Positions 45,931-55,017 of a DNA stretch of 64,000 nucleotides are shown in pieces. Location: positions 19,748,064 through 19,812,063 of the forward strand of contig OZ029916.1 in the NCBI GenBank assembly GCA_964023275.1, read 5' to 3'. This DNA is from Norana najaformis (Eukaryota; Annelida; Clitellata; Crassiclitellata; Hormogastridae). Below the pieces are notes generated by a model. It made no database searches, had not been told where the DNA came from, and saw nothing but the letters and a program-made list of their open reading frames with translations. Within the stretch, counting starts at the first letter, position 1. Each line of letters begins with the position of its first letter. Position numbers and translations under genes: made by a program.

Positions 45931-46971
45931 CTCTCGGCCAAACTTCTGGTAAGACTTGCGTCTTTCACGTTCACGAACTATCTTCAGACCGGAATTTCTG
46001 TCACTCGATACCGCATCTCTGTCTGTCTCTGAATCGGTCGCGCCATCTGACGAAGATTGTCTCACCTCAACTTCGTATTTTTCAGTCAGAAATCGCCTCC
46101 ACAATTTTCTCGACTGTCCGTCCTGAGAAAGTTCTCGTTTCTCTGGGTAACCTTGGCTCCGCGAGTTTCCCGAAACTTCAGCCTTCGGAAATCTCTGTTC
46201 CTTCTCTGGGAACACTCGGCTCCGCGACTTTCCCGACACTTCGCCTTCGGAACATTCTTCACGTATCTCTGGGTAACCTCGGCTCCGCGAGTTTCTCGTA
46301 ACTTCATCCTCAATGTTTCCTCGGCGATCTTCCGGGTTACCTGGGCCCATAGGGTTCCCCGAAATTGCGCTTCGGAACACGTCTGAGGGTTGAGCCGTTA
46401 AAACTGACATTTCTTCCAGCCTGTTACTCAAAGTTATCACAGTCTGCCGTAGGTAAGACATCTCAGCCATCCAGTCCATTTGATTTCTGGTGGAACTGCC
46501 ATGGTCTTGGTCAGCCACCCGCGAACGCACCTCATCATCGTAACACCAACGTATCCCAAAAGTACTTGTTTCCTTCTCTCTGCATATAGGTCGCGGTCCT
46601 CCAACCTGTTCGAATGCTTTTGGCATACCTTCCACGATATTCTCGTGTATATAATAACTCTGGTTGTCCTCAGCCATTTCTGTCATCCATGGGACCATTC
46701 TTGAAAACTTTTCGTAACCCGCGAGAGAAAACAAATTTCTCTCAAGATCTCTCTGCGTCCCAGCTTCCGTTTCAATTGTACTAGGCGCGTCTTGCGCAGA
46801 TATTTCTTTACACAACGTTCGCGTATCTGGAAATATCTTTGGGCGAGCACCTCGGTAGTCCACACTTTCCTGCTCAAGGTGGGGATTATCATCTGACTCG
46901 TCATCTGCATCTTCAAGAACTTCCTCTGGTCTACGGAAAGAAAACGCTGGTACCCCACTTCTGGTACCACT
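45895..46971 (-). CDS. Gag N-terminal open segment, separated by one TGA
   Basis: The frame is the same as gag and pol. It is open from the LTR edge through the primer binding site to a TGA at 45897-45895. The first ATG in the internal region is 46698, giving about 267 codons; other starts are GTG. The protein is hydrophilic, with methionine-rich SRMVPWMTEMAE, a likely coiled coil around MDWMAEMSYLRQTVITLSNR, and three 21-codon tandem repeats (63-bp period at 46141, 46204, 46267; SGNSRSRGYPE type). 25-codon repeats begin at its end and continue past the TGA into the downstream gag. In sister repeat units the TGA position is AGA (Arg), so it looks like a nonsense change within one long gag. 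Confidence 0.65.
   Translation of the reverse strand, partial: SGTRSGVPAFSFRRPEEVLEDADDESDDNPHLEQESVDYRGARPKIFPDTRTLCKEISAQDAPSTIETEAGTQRDLERNLFSLAGYEKFSRMVPWMTEMAEDNQSYYIHENIVEGMPKAFEQVGGPRPICREKETSTFGIRWCYDDEVRSRVADQDHGSSTRNQMDWMAEMSYLRQTVITLSNRLEEMSVLTAQPSDVFRSAISGNPMGPGNPEDRRGNIEDEVTRNSRSRGYPEIREECSEGEVSGKSRSRVFPEKEQRFPKAEVSGNSRSQGYPEKRELSQDGQSRKLWRRFLTEKYEVEVRQSSSDGATDSETDRDAVSSDRNSGLKIVRERERRKSYQKFGRETLGRERSRESV
46952..46969 (-). promoter_or_regulatory. Primer binding site, tRNA-Leu type
   Basis: Three bases after the 5' LTR, element sense reads TGGTACCAGAAGTGGGGT. This is complementary over 18 bases to the 3' end of an animal tRNA-Leu (UAA-type acceptor, CCCCACTTCTGGTA plus CCA) as I remember it. 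It confirms the minus-strand orientation and the LTR boundary. Confidence 0.85.
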
Positions 46972-47472
46972 TTATGGCGTTCTCGGTCGGGCTAACAGTC
47001 CACGGGGTGGGGGTAACTCTAGCCCAGTTCTACGCTCAGAGCCACCCGCCTCACTGCCCCTTGCACTCTCACTGTACAATGGTCTTCCCGTATCATCTCT
47101 TCCCATACTGTCTGTTCTCTCCAAGGAAGGCCTAGGATAGGTCGCTTCCCTAAGGGAATCAACACTGTAACTCTCGGTCTCGGGATCAGACTTTGCCTCT
47201 TCCGCGATCGCCGGATGGGCAACGTCCTGAGGATGGCCTTTACTCAGAACAGGGTTCGTTCCTTTACTGGCAATAGTCGTTCCCTTTCTCCGTGAGGACT
47301 TTCTCGTAACTACCATTCTACATCTTGTAACTCTCCCGTTACCGCCAATATTTTCAGGCACCAGTCGTTTTCTCGGTCCCGGGAACAGGGAAGTCTCACA
47401 ACGAGCCTCTGTGTCTTTCCGCCCTAGGCACAAGGATATTGGGCGACACATCTTCCCACTATCTCGCTCCAT
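46972..47472 (-). CDS. Open frame in the 5' LTR, in register with gag
   Basis: From ATG 47472 there are 166 codons ending at a TAA (46974-46972) that straddles the LTR/leader junction; the frame opens further upstream at 47628. Composition is Arg/Ser/Glu/Pro-rich with no known domain. The left LTR has G where this TAA has A (36804 versus 46974). With that base the codon would not be a stop and the frame would run on through the primer binding site into gag. Whether it is translated is unknown. It may be open by chance in GC-rich DNA, as an antisense 256-codon frame in the same LTR shows. Confidence 0.4.
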   Translation of the reverse strand: MERDSGKMCRPISLCLGRKDTEARCETSLFPGPRKRLVPENIGGNGRVTRCRMVVTRKSSRRKGTTIASKGTNPVLSKGHPQDVAHPAIAEEAKSDPETESYSVDSLREATYPRPSLERTDSMGRDDTGRPLYSESARGSEAGGSERRTGLELPPPRGLLARPRTP

Positions 47473-49088
47473 TTCCGTGTATAGGATTTCCGGAGTAAGT
47501 TTCTGCACCAGATCTCTGTTGGCAGTTATCAACCAACAGTGCTTCAGGGGATAGGATACCCCTATGGAATACTCAAGAGAAGGTCCCCTCTCTAACCTTC
47601 TGTAAAACACACCAACCTTCGTACCGACCTACGCACGAGGGGGCCCTTCCCCGCACTTCAGTCAGTCCTCTGATCAGTGTGTGGCGACAAGCATATAGAG
47701 GAGTCGGTATCTTCCCGTTTCGACTCCGGTGTTATCGGGGAACCGACCCGGACTATGATGTACCGGGTATTTTCTTGGTCTGCGTTGTTTCCGGTCTCTT
47801 ACGTACCGGGACTTTACTTGGTCTGCGTTAGTTCCGGTCTCTTGCGTACCGGGACTTTACTTGGTCTGCGTTAGTTTTCCGCCGGTCTTCCCGTATTCCG
47901 CTATCTGAATTTCGTCCGGGAGAACCGCGGCCGCAATTTTACCCGAGTTTCGCACAACCTGTTATCTTCCAACTATCGTGACCTACTCGACCGTCTCGCG
48001 ACGTTCCAACAAGGTGGGCCCAAACCCTGCGGGACCAACGCGGAGCCAGTCAGAAATCAGACAGATTGGTTTGTTTCGGTTGCGATCTCCTCAGGAGCGC
48101 ACGGACCAGTTTTCTATACGGCACGGGCTTCCTCGTACGGCAAATGCTACCCCGGGTTCACACAGACCTGTCTACTCGTATTTTCCCCGAGCCTCGCTCA
48201 GCGGCTGTTCACCAACTATCGTGACCTACTCGACCGTCTCGCGACGCTCCAACAAGGCGGGCCCAAACCCTGCGGATCAACGCGGAGCCAGTCAGAAATC
48301 AGACAGATTGGTTCGCAACGGCTGCGACGTTCCCGGGAGCGCACCGATCCGATTTTTCTCTTACGCGGTCAAAGGGGTAGCTTCCGTACTTTCCCACTTG
48401 TTTTACACAGACCTGTATATATTTCTTACGAACGGGGTCTTTCCCCGGATTCTGTCCGACCTCAACGTTCACCGTCGTGGCCCAGGCCGCCTCGCGATCT
48501 ACGGTAGAGCCCTAGCTCCACCCGGATCGGCGCCGTCCGCCCGAAGCCAGACAGTGATTGTCTCGGTCGTCCCGCCGGGAGCGCACAGATTAGTCTTTTC
48601 CGCGGACTCTACCGTCCGTATATTTTATCGTAACCGGGGCACTATCGAACACGGGCTTCTCCGGACGTCACCCTCGTCCGTATGTATTTGTATACGCTAT
48701 GAATTCGCTCACAGAACGATATCAAAACACTGTAACTCGTATATGTGAAGGCACGCATCCATCCTTCACGTCTATAGCAAATCACCATGCGACACGGTTT
48801 ATTCAACCCTCGTTTCCTATTGACATCGGGTTGCTTATATATTAGCGCTTACGATAAAACGTAAATAAAGGTGTCTAAAAGTGCTCGATTAAAACAAACA
48901 TCTAGAGACCTATAAATTAAAACAATTATGTGCATTATATAACTAAAAATAAACTAAGAACTTTGCTCGGCCTAAATATTAAACTATTATTATAATCAGC
49001 TTAAATTTAATAAAAATTAATTTATAAAAATTCTACACAAGTAACGCGGCCGAACCGAGCACATAAGCACAGAATTTAATGGCTACCT
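46973..49088 (-). repeat. 5' LTR, main part
   Basis: Corresponds to 36803-38918 of the other LTR without indels. It has the same 43-bp units (47760, 47803, 47846), TATA-like box (48941-48932) and AATAAA (48803-48798). The remaining 64 bases of U3 lie beyond the insertion at 50185-50248. Internal end TATGGCG instead of TGTGGCG. Confidence 0.93.
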
Positions 49089-49170
49089 TAAGAGAGTACT
49101 AGTCACTCCAGGCCGTTGCCCGTTGCTTTTTGAACTTCTTCACTTTGACTTATTCAGTTAGCACTGGGCA
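49081..49170 (-). other. Diverged 28S-like 3' tail of the insertion
   Basis: Minus-strand order: TGCCCAGTGCT, CTGAATAAGTCAAAGTGAAG, ACGGGCAACGGC, GGAGTGACTAG, CTCTCTTAAGGTAGCC. 28S rRNA has the same blocks in the same order and spacing (TGCCCAGTGCTCTGAATG, TCAAAGTGAAGAAATTC, GGGTAAACGGC, GGAGTAACTATGA, CTCTCTTAAGGTAGCC, from memory). Confidence 0.75.
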
Positions 49171-50184
49171 AAACCTCCTCCCTCTCGGGAGTGGCCCGGA
49201 GGCAGATTCGTGCACGAGGCACTCATCAATCAAGTGTGTCGATGCAGTTTCCGTCACCAGTTCGGAGCATGCTGTAGTGCCCTCATCCTTCACCCCTGGG
49301 TCGGGGGATCCGGTATTTTCACCCTGCACGCAACAGGGCCACAAACTGCGAGCCAATCACTTGCCTTACAGGCGGTCGCTCCCCCACCTTCCGGTTCGAC
49401 CAGGGGCCACCAGGCACCGATCCCCAGACGGGCACCACTGCGCAGCCCCCACGACCACGGTACGTAGGCGTTTATTCCGCCCCGCATTACGTACTCCGTC
49501 CCAGTGACGGCCAGTGAGGAAGGTGCAATCACTACTGCACCGACCGGTTGGCACTCGACCCGACTCTTTTAACATTTCCGCCTTAGGGCAGCGTGGGCCC
49601 ATTCCCCTTCCGTCCTGAACGGTGATTGTCCCCTCGCAGAACGCTGTCCCTGACGGGATTTTGTTCTGCTCAGAGCGCCGGTCGCAGGCAAGGCCAACAA
49701 GAGAGCCCGTGGTTGCCTGTCAAGACGGTGGAGCAAAGGTGTTGCGGCACCCCGCTCCGGAGTCGAAGCTGATCTCACCACTCGTATCCAAGCCTTTCGT
49801 TTTCGCCGCGACGAGAGCACACGGCTACTAACTACTAAGCCTTTCCGCTCATGGTATCCAACCAATCAGCCTCTTGGTAAGGCTGAACACCTCATTTGCC
49901 ATCTAACGATTGACCGGCCGCCCCAAGCCGCGAAGCGTACGAAGAGCAAACCGGCCGGTACTCTAGGGTATCCACTATGTATCTGAGTGGTACCGTTAAA
50001 GCCCGTGAAGCATCCGCCAGACATTACCGCAGCAACCTTAGCCCAGAAGTCGCCACTCATCCAGCTAAGCATTGTTCTGCGGGGTAGACTCACCGGGAAT
50101 AGACCAACGAACTCACACACGTGATAGAGTCATAGTTACTCCCGCCGTTTACCTAATGTTTACCTAATGTCCCGATGTTTACCT
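49089..50184 (-). mobile_element. 1.1-kb 28S-associated retroelement inserted in the LTR at the R2-like position
   Basis: The LTR is interrupted between GGCTACCT and AACGCG (plus strand), and TACCT occurs at both edges (49084-49088 and 50180-50184). In sense orientation (minus) the insert has three parts. The 5' end carries an apparently exact 28-nt 28S segment (50153-50126). The interior is ~900 bp of GC-rich sequence with a broken open frame (50120 to 49290, at least two stops). The 3' tail is a diverged 28S-like stretch of ~90 bp ending CTCTCTTAAGG directly before the LTR TAGCC. The 3' ~175 bp resemble the 31.4-kb element. This fits an R2-like or 28S-derived nonautonomous element. No RT or endonuclease domain is recognised. 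Extra GTTTACCTAAT duplications lie at the 5' junction. Confidence 0.7.
50126..50153 (-). other. Exact-looking 28S rRNA segment at the insertion 5' end
   Basis: The minus strand reads GGTAAACGGCGGGAGTAACT then ATGACTCT, the conserved 28S sequence just upstream of the R2 site. It is followed by ATCACGTG instead of CTTAAGG. Confidence 0.8.
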
Positions 50185-50248
50185 AACGCGTGTCATAATT
50201 ACTCCCGCCTTTTACCCAACAGGCTTGTCTTGTGGCCGATCCGCCACA
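50185..50248 (-). repeat. 5' LTR, outer 64 bases displaced by the insertion
   Basis: Identical to 38919-38982, ending CGCCACA next to the TACG target duplication. It carries the upstream half of the LTR 28S-like tract. Confidence 0.92.
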
Positions 50249-50299
50249 TACGTACATTCACAATAAGCGGTCATGCTAATTGAATAGCCAGACCACCAT

Positions 50300-50560
50300 G
50301 CGACAAAGTGGTTCTATTCAGTTGTAGCACTGGGTCTGTAATCGGAAGGTTGTGGGTTCGTGTCTGCTGAGCGGATTTATTGTAACGACCCTAGACAAGT
50401 TGCTTGCGCGCACGTGCTTCAGACGCCAAGCAGCATAATTTGGTACCGACATAATCGGGGAAGCAAAACAAGTCCTGCGATGTTATGTCACCGGTGCGTG
50501 GCCAGGATCTCAGGAATTGTCTTCTGCCGGCTCAAGGGCCGTAGAGCGGCAAATAAGCGC
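50300..50560 (+). mobile_element. tRNA-headed SINE
   Basis: The head contains CAGTTGTAGCACTGGGTCTG and GGTTGTGGGTTCGTGTCTGC (A- and B-box-like). It continues with CCTAGACAAGTTGCTTGCG, CAGCATAATTTGGTACCG and AAGTCCTGCGATGTTATG. The body order parallels the 32.7/52.5-kb elements, so these are probably one SINE superfamily. Confidence 0.65.
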
Positions 50561-52124
50561 CTTCCCTGCGTTCCACTAGCAGTCCCGCGGAGAGGGAAAG
50601 GACCTATTGACCAGGGGACCGTCCTACCAAAGGGGCCCCGGTCGGGTGCTGCCGGACAAAATTTAAAAACGGAAAAGCTACCGATAAGGTGTTATACACC
50701 AAAGAGCTATGTAAAATAAATTCGGAGAGAAGATGACGTATCTAGATACTCATATTTTAATAAAAGGTAATAATTTTCAAGATCTAAACGTGTTGCTTAA
50801 TGAATTAAGTATATTTGATATTTGTTTACACGTATATTAGACAGATTCTTTACTAGCATAGATCTAAATTAGACAAATGCTATTTATTTTCATAATAGAC
50901 TGAAAATATTTAACGAGTGTTGCTGTGTTTAAAAATGATAAATATCTAAAAATTCCTATATGTATAAATGATTTGCCGTGACGTTTTCTTAGCTGCTTTT
51001 AACAATAATTAAATATTGCAGTTTGACTCGAATAATATTCAAAGTTCAGTTGTACCGATCACAAGACCAAAGCTCTTAAATAAACATTTATTAAGCACTG
51101 GCCACTTTTGTCCATTTTGCATCGTCAGCAATTTTATTAGCCTGATGCGCGTGCGTGTTATTAATCTGCACGGCTTGCATGTTTTACCTTCAGTTCAGTC
51201 ACCTGCTTGCCCACTACATATACACCAGGTATGACACACAGGTGCATTTTGCCTAAATCGGGAAGTTCGCAATTATCCATTCAGAAGCTCAACACATCAA
51301 CTGATTGGCCTGTATAGCAATCGAACTCCCACTAAGCACTGCTCCACGCTTCTGGAAAATTGTCCACTTATAAAGACCACATATAAAGCCTATTATTAGT
51401 TTGTTATGCACATATAAGTAATTTACTAACTTAAATTGGCCTATAGTATTGCGTAGGCAAGTTATACACATGTTACTAATGAAAGACGTGTACGCTTGTT
51501 TAAACGACAACAGAATTGACACAGTACGCACCTTTGCCAGATTACGAGTGGACTCTTCACGAGTTCAACGACTCCACCAACTCTATATTTAGAAAAGCGG
51601 TTGATCTCCCGTGCGAAACACTATCTCCGCAGGAAATATATAGACTGGCAGGTACGAAATTACCGATAGAATCAGAAAAACACGACATCCGATTCTGATG
51701 TCAACATCTCTTCTTTCATTTTTAACGCCGATTTATGATATGTATGCTTTGGCTAAGCCATTAAACGGAGCTTTGTAAGCATGAGCAGATCTGTTTAAAT
51801 TCGAGTGACGTTGAGAGTGATTTGGCAACAGTTGGAGAAAATCGACCGGAATCCATGCAGTTACAATCCGCCTGCGATGTCTGCCGACCGTGCTCTCTTT
51901 GTCAAGCGCTTCTTGTTTCTGATTGCTTGAAGCTTTTCGTCGTGATGTAAGGTTACACGCAACTCCATGAACCGCATGCACTATAACTTCGATATTCAGT
52001 CCATATCGGCCAGAAACCCTACTGAATGTAGAACATGTCAACCTATATAATCGAGCCTTTATATACTTGGTATTTCCACCTCAATTCTGCTGACGCTCAC
52101 TTGCCTTCCGCCAGTCCGTACGTT
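50561..52124. other. No gene recognised
   Basis: AT-rich in 50700-51010. Open frames such as 51733-52041 (minus) have no recognisable domain. Confidence 0.5.
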
Positions 52125-52782
52125 CATCCCTAATCGTAATCGTAATCTCGAGATTTCTACAGCGCCCAGCGGGAACCAGCTTATTCACAGGCGCTCAGTC
52201 AAAACAAAATCGCTAGGCAAAAGGGTTCGGTTCCAGGTCAAGATCCCTACACCTTAGTCGCAATAAATAGCGGCAACAGAAACAAAGGAATAAACATGAT
52301 TTCAGTTTCTCTTCCTTTCTTCTTAGCTTAATTTACAAATTTCATATGATGTATGTCCCTGAGACGCAGAGGGAAGCAGTGCGCACGAGACAGAAGACTG
52401 ATAAAACGACATCCATATGGGTAACTATTGGTTTAAACTATAAGTAAAAAGTAAAAGTAAAGCTCTCAAGTCTATACTGGAGCGCAGCTCATATCTCGCT
52501 CTTCGGTTCTAGAGCTGACAATGGATGAATCACAAGGTTTTGGACACGGGGCTAGGGTATCGCAGCACTTGTCTTTTACTTCCACGCTTACGCCAGTACG
52601 AAATTATAGTGTCTGGTGATAGAGACAAATGTGTGCGAACAATTTGTCCAAGGTTGTTATTACACCGAGTCCGATCACAAGGCTCTGAGCTGTAATCTTT
52701 GGATTGCAGGTTAAGTGCGCTAACGACAAACTACCATATTGGTAGCAAAATAACCGCCGTTCACAACCAACAGCCAACAGGC
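52125..52782 (-). mobile_element. Long SINE-like element, inverted relative of 32.7 kb, with GATTACG-type tail
   Basis: 52283-52780 matches 32698-33273 on the opposite strand. 52128-52240 is the 3' tail family of 6.8 and 22.5 kb (plus strand AATCGTAATCGTAATCTCGAG, AGCTTATTCACAGGCGCTCA). Together they suggest one ~650-bp element with a tRNA-like head and a hexamer-repeat tail. No target duplication was identified. Confidence 0.65.
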
Positions 52783-54360
52783 AATTGGGAAGAGAGATTG
52801 TAGTTGGTGGTAACTACTAACCGCCAGTCTCGACATGTAATTAACTTTCGTCGTCAACCAGGAACGAAATGGCGATGAGCAATTGCTTGAAAGTAGGCCT
52901 AGATCTACATATGTTGGCAACTGCAAGTCTGGAGCAAGAGAATAGTCAAGATTCAAGAAGCACAAACTGAAGCTATTATTATATTAAGAGGAAAAACATA
53001 ACAGCCATTGGTTAAAGAAGAAAGAAGCTGTGGTTTCTAAGATAGAGCAAAGGAACTGCACAGACAAAAGATATTTATGGTGGTTTGTGAATGTGAAGCG
53101 ACATTGTAATGCAATGTAAATTAATGTACAGACGAGTTCGCTTTTGAGACCTTAGTGCTCTATGAATTTATGAAGCGTCACATCTCGGGTGAAAGTCTTT
53201 CGGCTTCGGAAGAACCTGATAGATATTCAGTGTTGCCAACGATTCTTTAAATTCCGTACAGGACTTAATCCTTTTACTGCTGGGCTAAATGTGATTAAAT
53301 TGACAGATAGAACGTGCAGTGTTCTCAGTTTAAGTGGTGGTGGAGTTGTAAAGGCCCGTGAGCTGGATGTCTCGGGTATGTGACCCAGGACAGGACTTGT
53401 CTTGTGGTCTCTCGTACTGCATGAAAAATAACAATTGCAACCAAAGACGAAACTATCGTCTTTGAGTAACGGCCACTTAATTATTTATTCTGTAAATGGG
53501 GACTTTGTAGCAGGCGATTAGAATGAGGTCTCTGGAAGTTAATTCATCAAACGAAGAAGGGTTGGACATGCCGGGGGTTGGGAGATTTGACCTTCGTTGA
53601 CCAAAAGTCAACGCCCGGCCGTGATAAATAATCGGTTTTGGATTCGGCTGCACATCCCTGGCAAAGTTCACCCCATTAAGTATCCTTTGTCCGTACTCTA
53701 GATTAAATATTACATAGCTATAACTAAGTTCCAAACTGCTAATGGGATACCGCCATAGATGATCTATAGTTTTTTCTTTGGCTGAACTCGCAATGGATGC
53801 ATGCAATTAATGTAGGCTAACAGTCGTGTAGCCCTGCCTACCGACAACAGTTGGCTGCAGACCTGGATGTACCGAGCGTCTTGGAATTGTTCATTCCTGC
53901 CGAACTCCAGGTCAAAGGTCAACCTTCCCAATCTTCATTAAAACGTTCAGGCTGAGGCGATGGTTCTAACTCCCTGGCAACACCCTTTGGCTTACGCACA
54001 ACTGCGCTTTAAGCGTCAATTATTAAATAGATATATTCAAAACATGCGCTCTAAAACCGGGTTACTCACACTTTTACGCCTTTTAAAATGACCGAATATT
54101 GGCTTAATGTTATGTTATTTGCAGCACTGATGCTCAATAAAAGCGTTTGCGCAATAAAATCGTTGACGAATAGGAATTGTTCAATATAAATTTTTAACAG
54201 ATACGTTCTAAAACCGTTGGCGTCCACGACTCCGTCCCGGACCCCCCCCCCCCCGAGGACTTAAAGACTGGGTTAAAAGTCGACCACTGAGTTTTGATCA
54301 GTTTTAAGGTTTTAGTAGCGTAAGTGCGCCTAATTTTTCACCGTGTAATTAAATCGCGTT
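52783..54360. other. No gene recognised
   Basis: A C14 homopolymer lies at about 54242-54255. Open frame 53477-53806 (minus) has no known domain. Confidence 0.5.
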
Positions 54361-54364
54361 ATGT

Positions 54365-54560
54365 AATGTTGGTCCAGTGGTTGGCCTGCTGGACTGTCAA
54401 CCCAGAATAGGTCTTGGGTTCAAATCCTCTCCAGGACAGAAGGATACTTTAAGATTTTAGTTCCACTAGCGATCCCTAGCAAATTCGGCTACAGAGTGAG
54501 TTCACTGACCGTACATTGTCAGTGATCATGCGGCGAGAGATAGAACTAGCCACCCACCCT
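54365..54560 (+). mobile_element. tRNA-headed SINE
   Basis: GTCCAGTGGTTGGCCTGCTG and GTCTTGGGTTCAAATCC are good A- and B-box matches with a tRNA-like anticodon arm (CTGG...CCAG). The acceptor ends do not pair, so this is a SINE head rather than a tRNA gene. Confidence 0.6.
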
Positions 54561-54654
54561 CAAATGCCTAAAAACCAAGAAAATGAAGTCGCTAACACTT
54601 CATACCCATCGCTGCCCTAGGGGATAAAGGACTAGCTCAAAGGACTGTCCTATT

Positions 54655-55017
54655 TCTTCTTCGGGAGCGTATCGAATTCAAAATTCTGGTTCTTGTGCAT
54701 AACTGTCTCACTGAATGTGCCCCACTATTCCTAAGGGAACTTTGTGTTCTGACCTCTATCCTCTGCGGCAGATTGCTTCGTTCGACGTTGATCTGCTTGT
54801 CCCAATGGTTCGACCAGCCACTGCTCAGCGCAGAAGTTTTGCTGTAGTCGGCCCTACTTCTTGGGATGGTCTGCCTGGTGACCTGCAGCTCCTCTCTTCC
54901 ACAAGCACTTAAAGACCATTTTGTTCCCCAGTGGCTCTGGGTTGCCCGGCCGGAAACGCCTGTGGTGAGTCTATCTTGAAGTGGCGCTTTATAAATTCTT
55001 GATTATGATTACGATTC
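54655..55017 (+). pseudogene. CR1/L2-like LINE C-terminus and 3' tail
   Basis: Reads RERIEFKILVLVHNCLTECA, PLFLRELCVLTS, LLVPMVRPATAQRRSFAVVG, PTSWDGLPGDLQLL in near-continuous frames. Then comes a 3' UTR with CTTGAAGTGGCGCTTTATAA and TTGATTATGATTACGATTC. It aligns with the end of the 21-kb relic and extends it. 5'-truncated. Confidence 0.75.

Larger units (their letters stand above)
36803..50248 (-). mobile_element. Ty3/Gypsy LTR retrotransposon, nearly full length, with a secondary insertion in its 5' LTR
   Basis: The element runs right to left: 5' LTR (right), primer binding site, gag, pol, 3' noncoding repeats, polypurine tract, 3' LTR (left). The outer ends are TGTGGCG and CGCCACA, a 7-bp perfect inverted terminus, flanked by TACG on both sides (36799-36802 and 50249-50252). 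It spans 13,446 bp including a 1,096-bp insertion, so about 12.35 kb native. Integrase lies after RNase H, excluding Ty1/Copia. The DD(35)E spacing and the GPY/F-like module support Metaviridae. I cannot fix the clade. Near-identical LTRs indicate recent insertion. No envelope-like gene is seen. Confidence 0.95.

Noticed and set aside
44311..46974. Idea that the in-frame stops reflect C-to-T editing of the sense strand
   Set aside because: The TGA at 45895 corresponds to AGA in the sister repeats, a transversion, so a common C-to-T process is not supported.
49089..50184. Insertion being a plain rDNA fragment
   Set aside because: Only the two ends resemble 28S; the ~900-bp interior does not match any rRNA sequence I can recognise, and the 3' tail is diverged and shared with a separate mobile copy.
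54368..54437. tRNA gene candidate
   Set aside because: A- and B-box-like words are present but the acceptor ends do not pair and SINE-like sequence follows.
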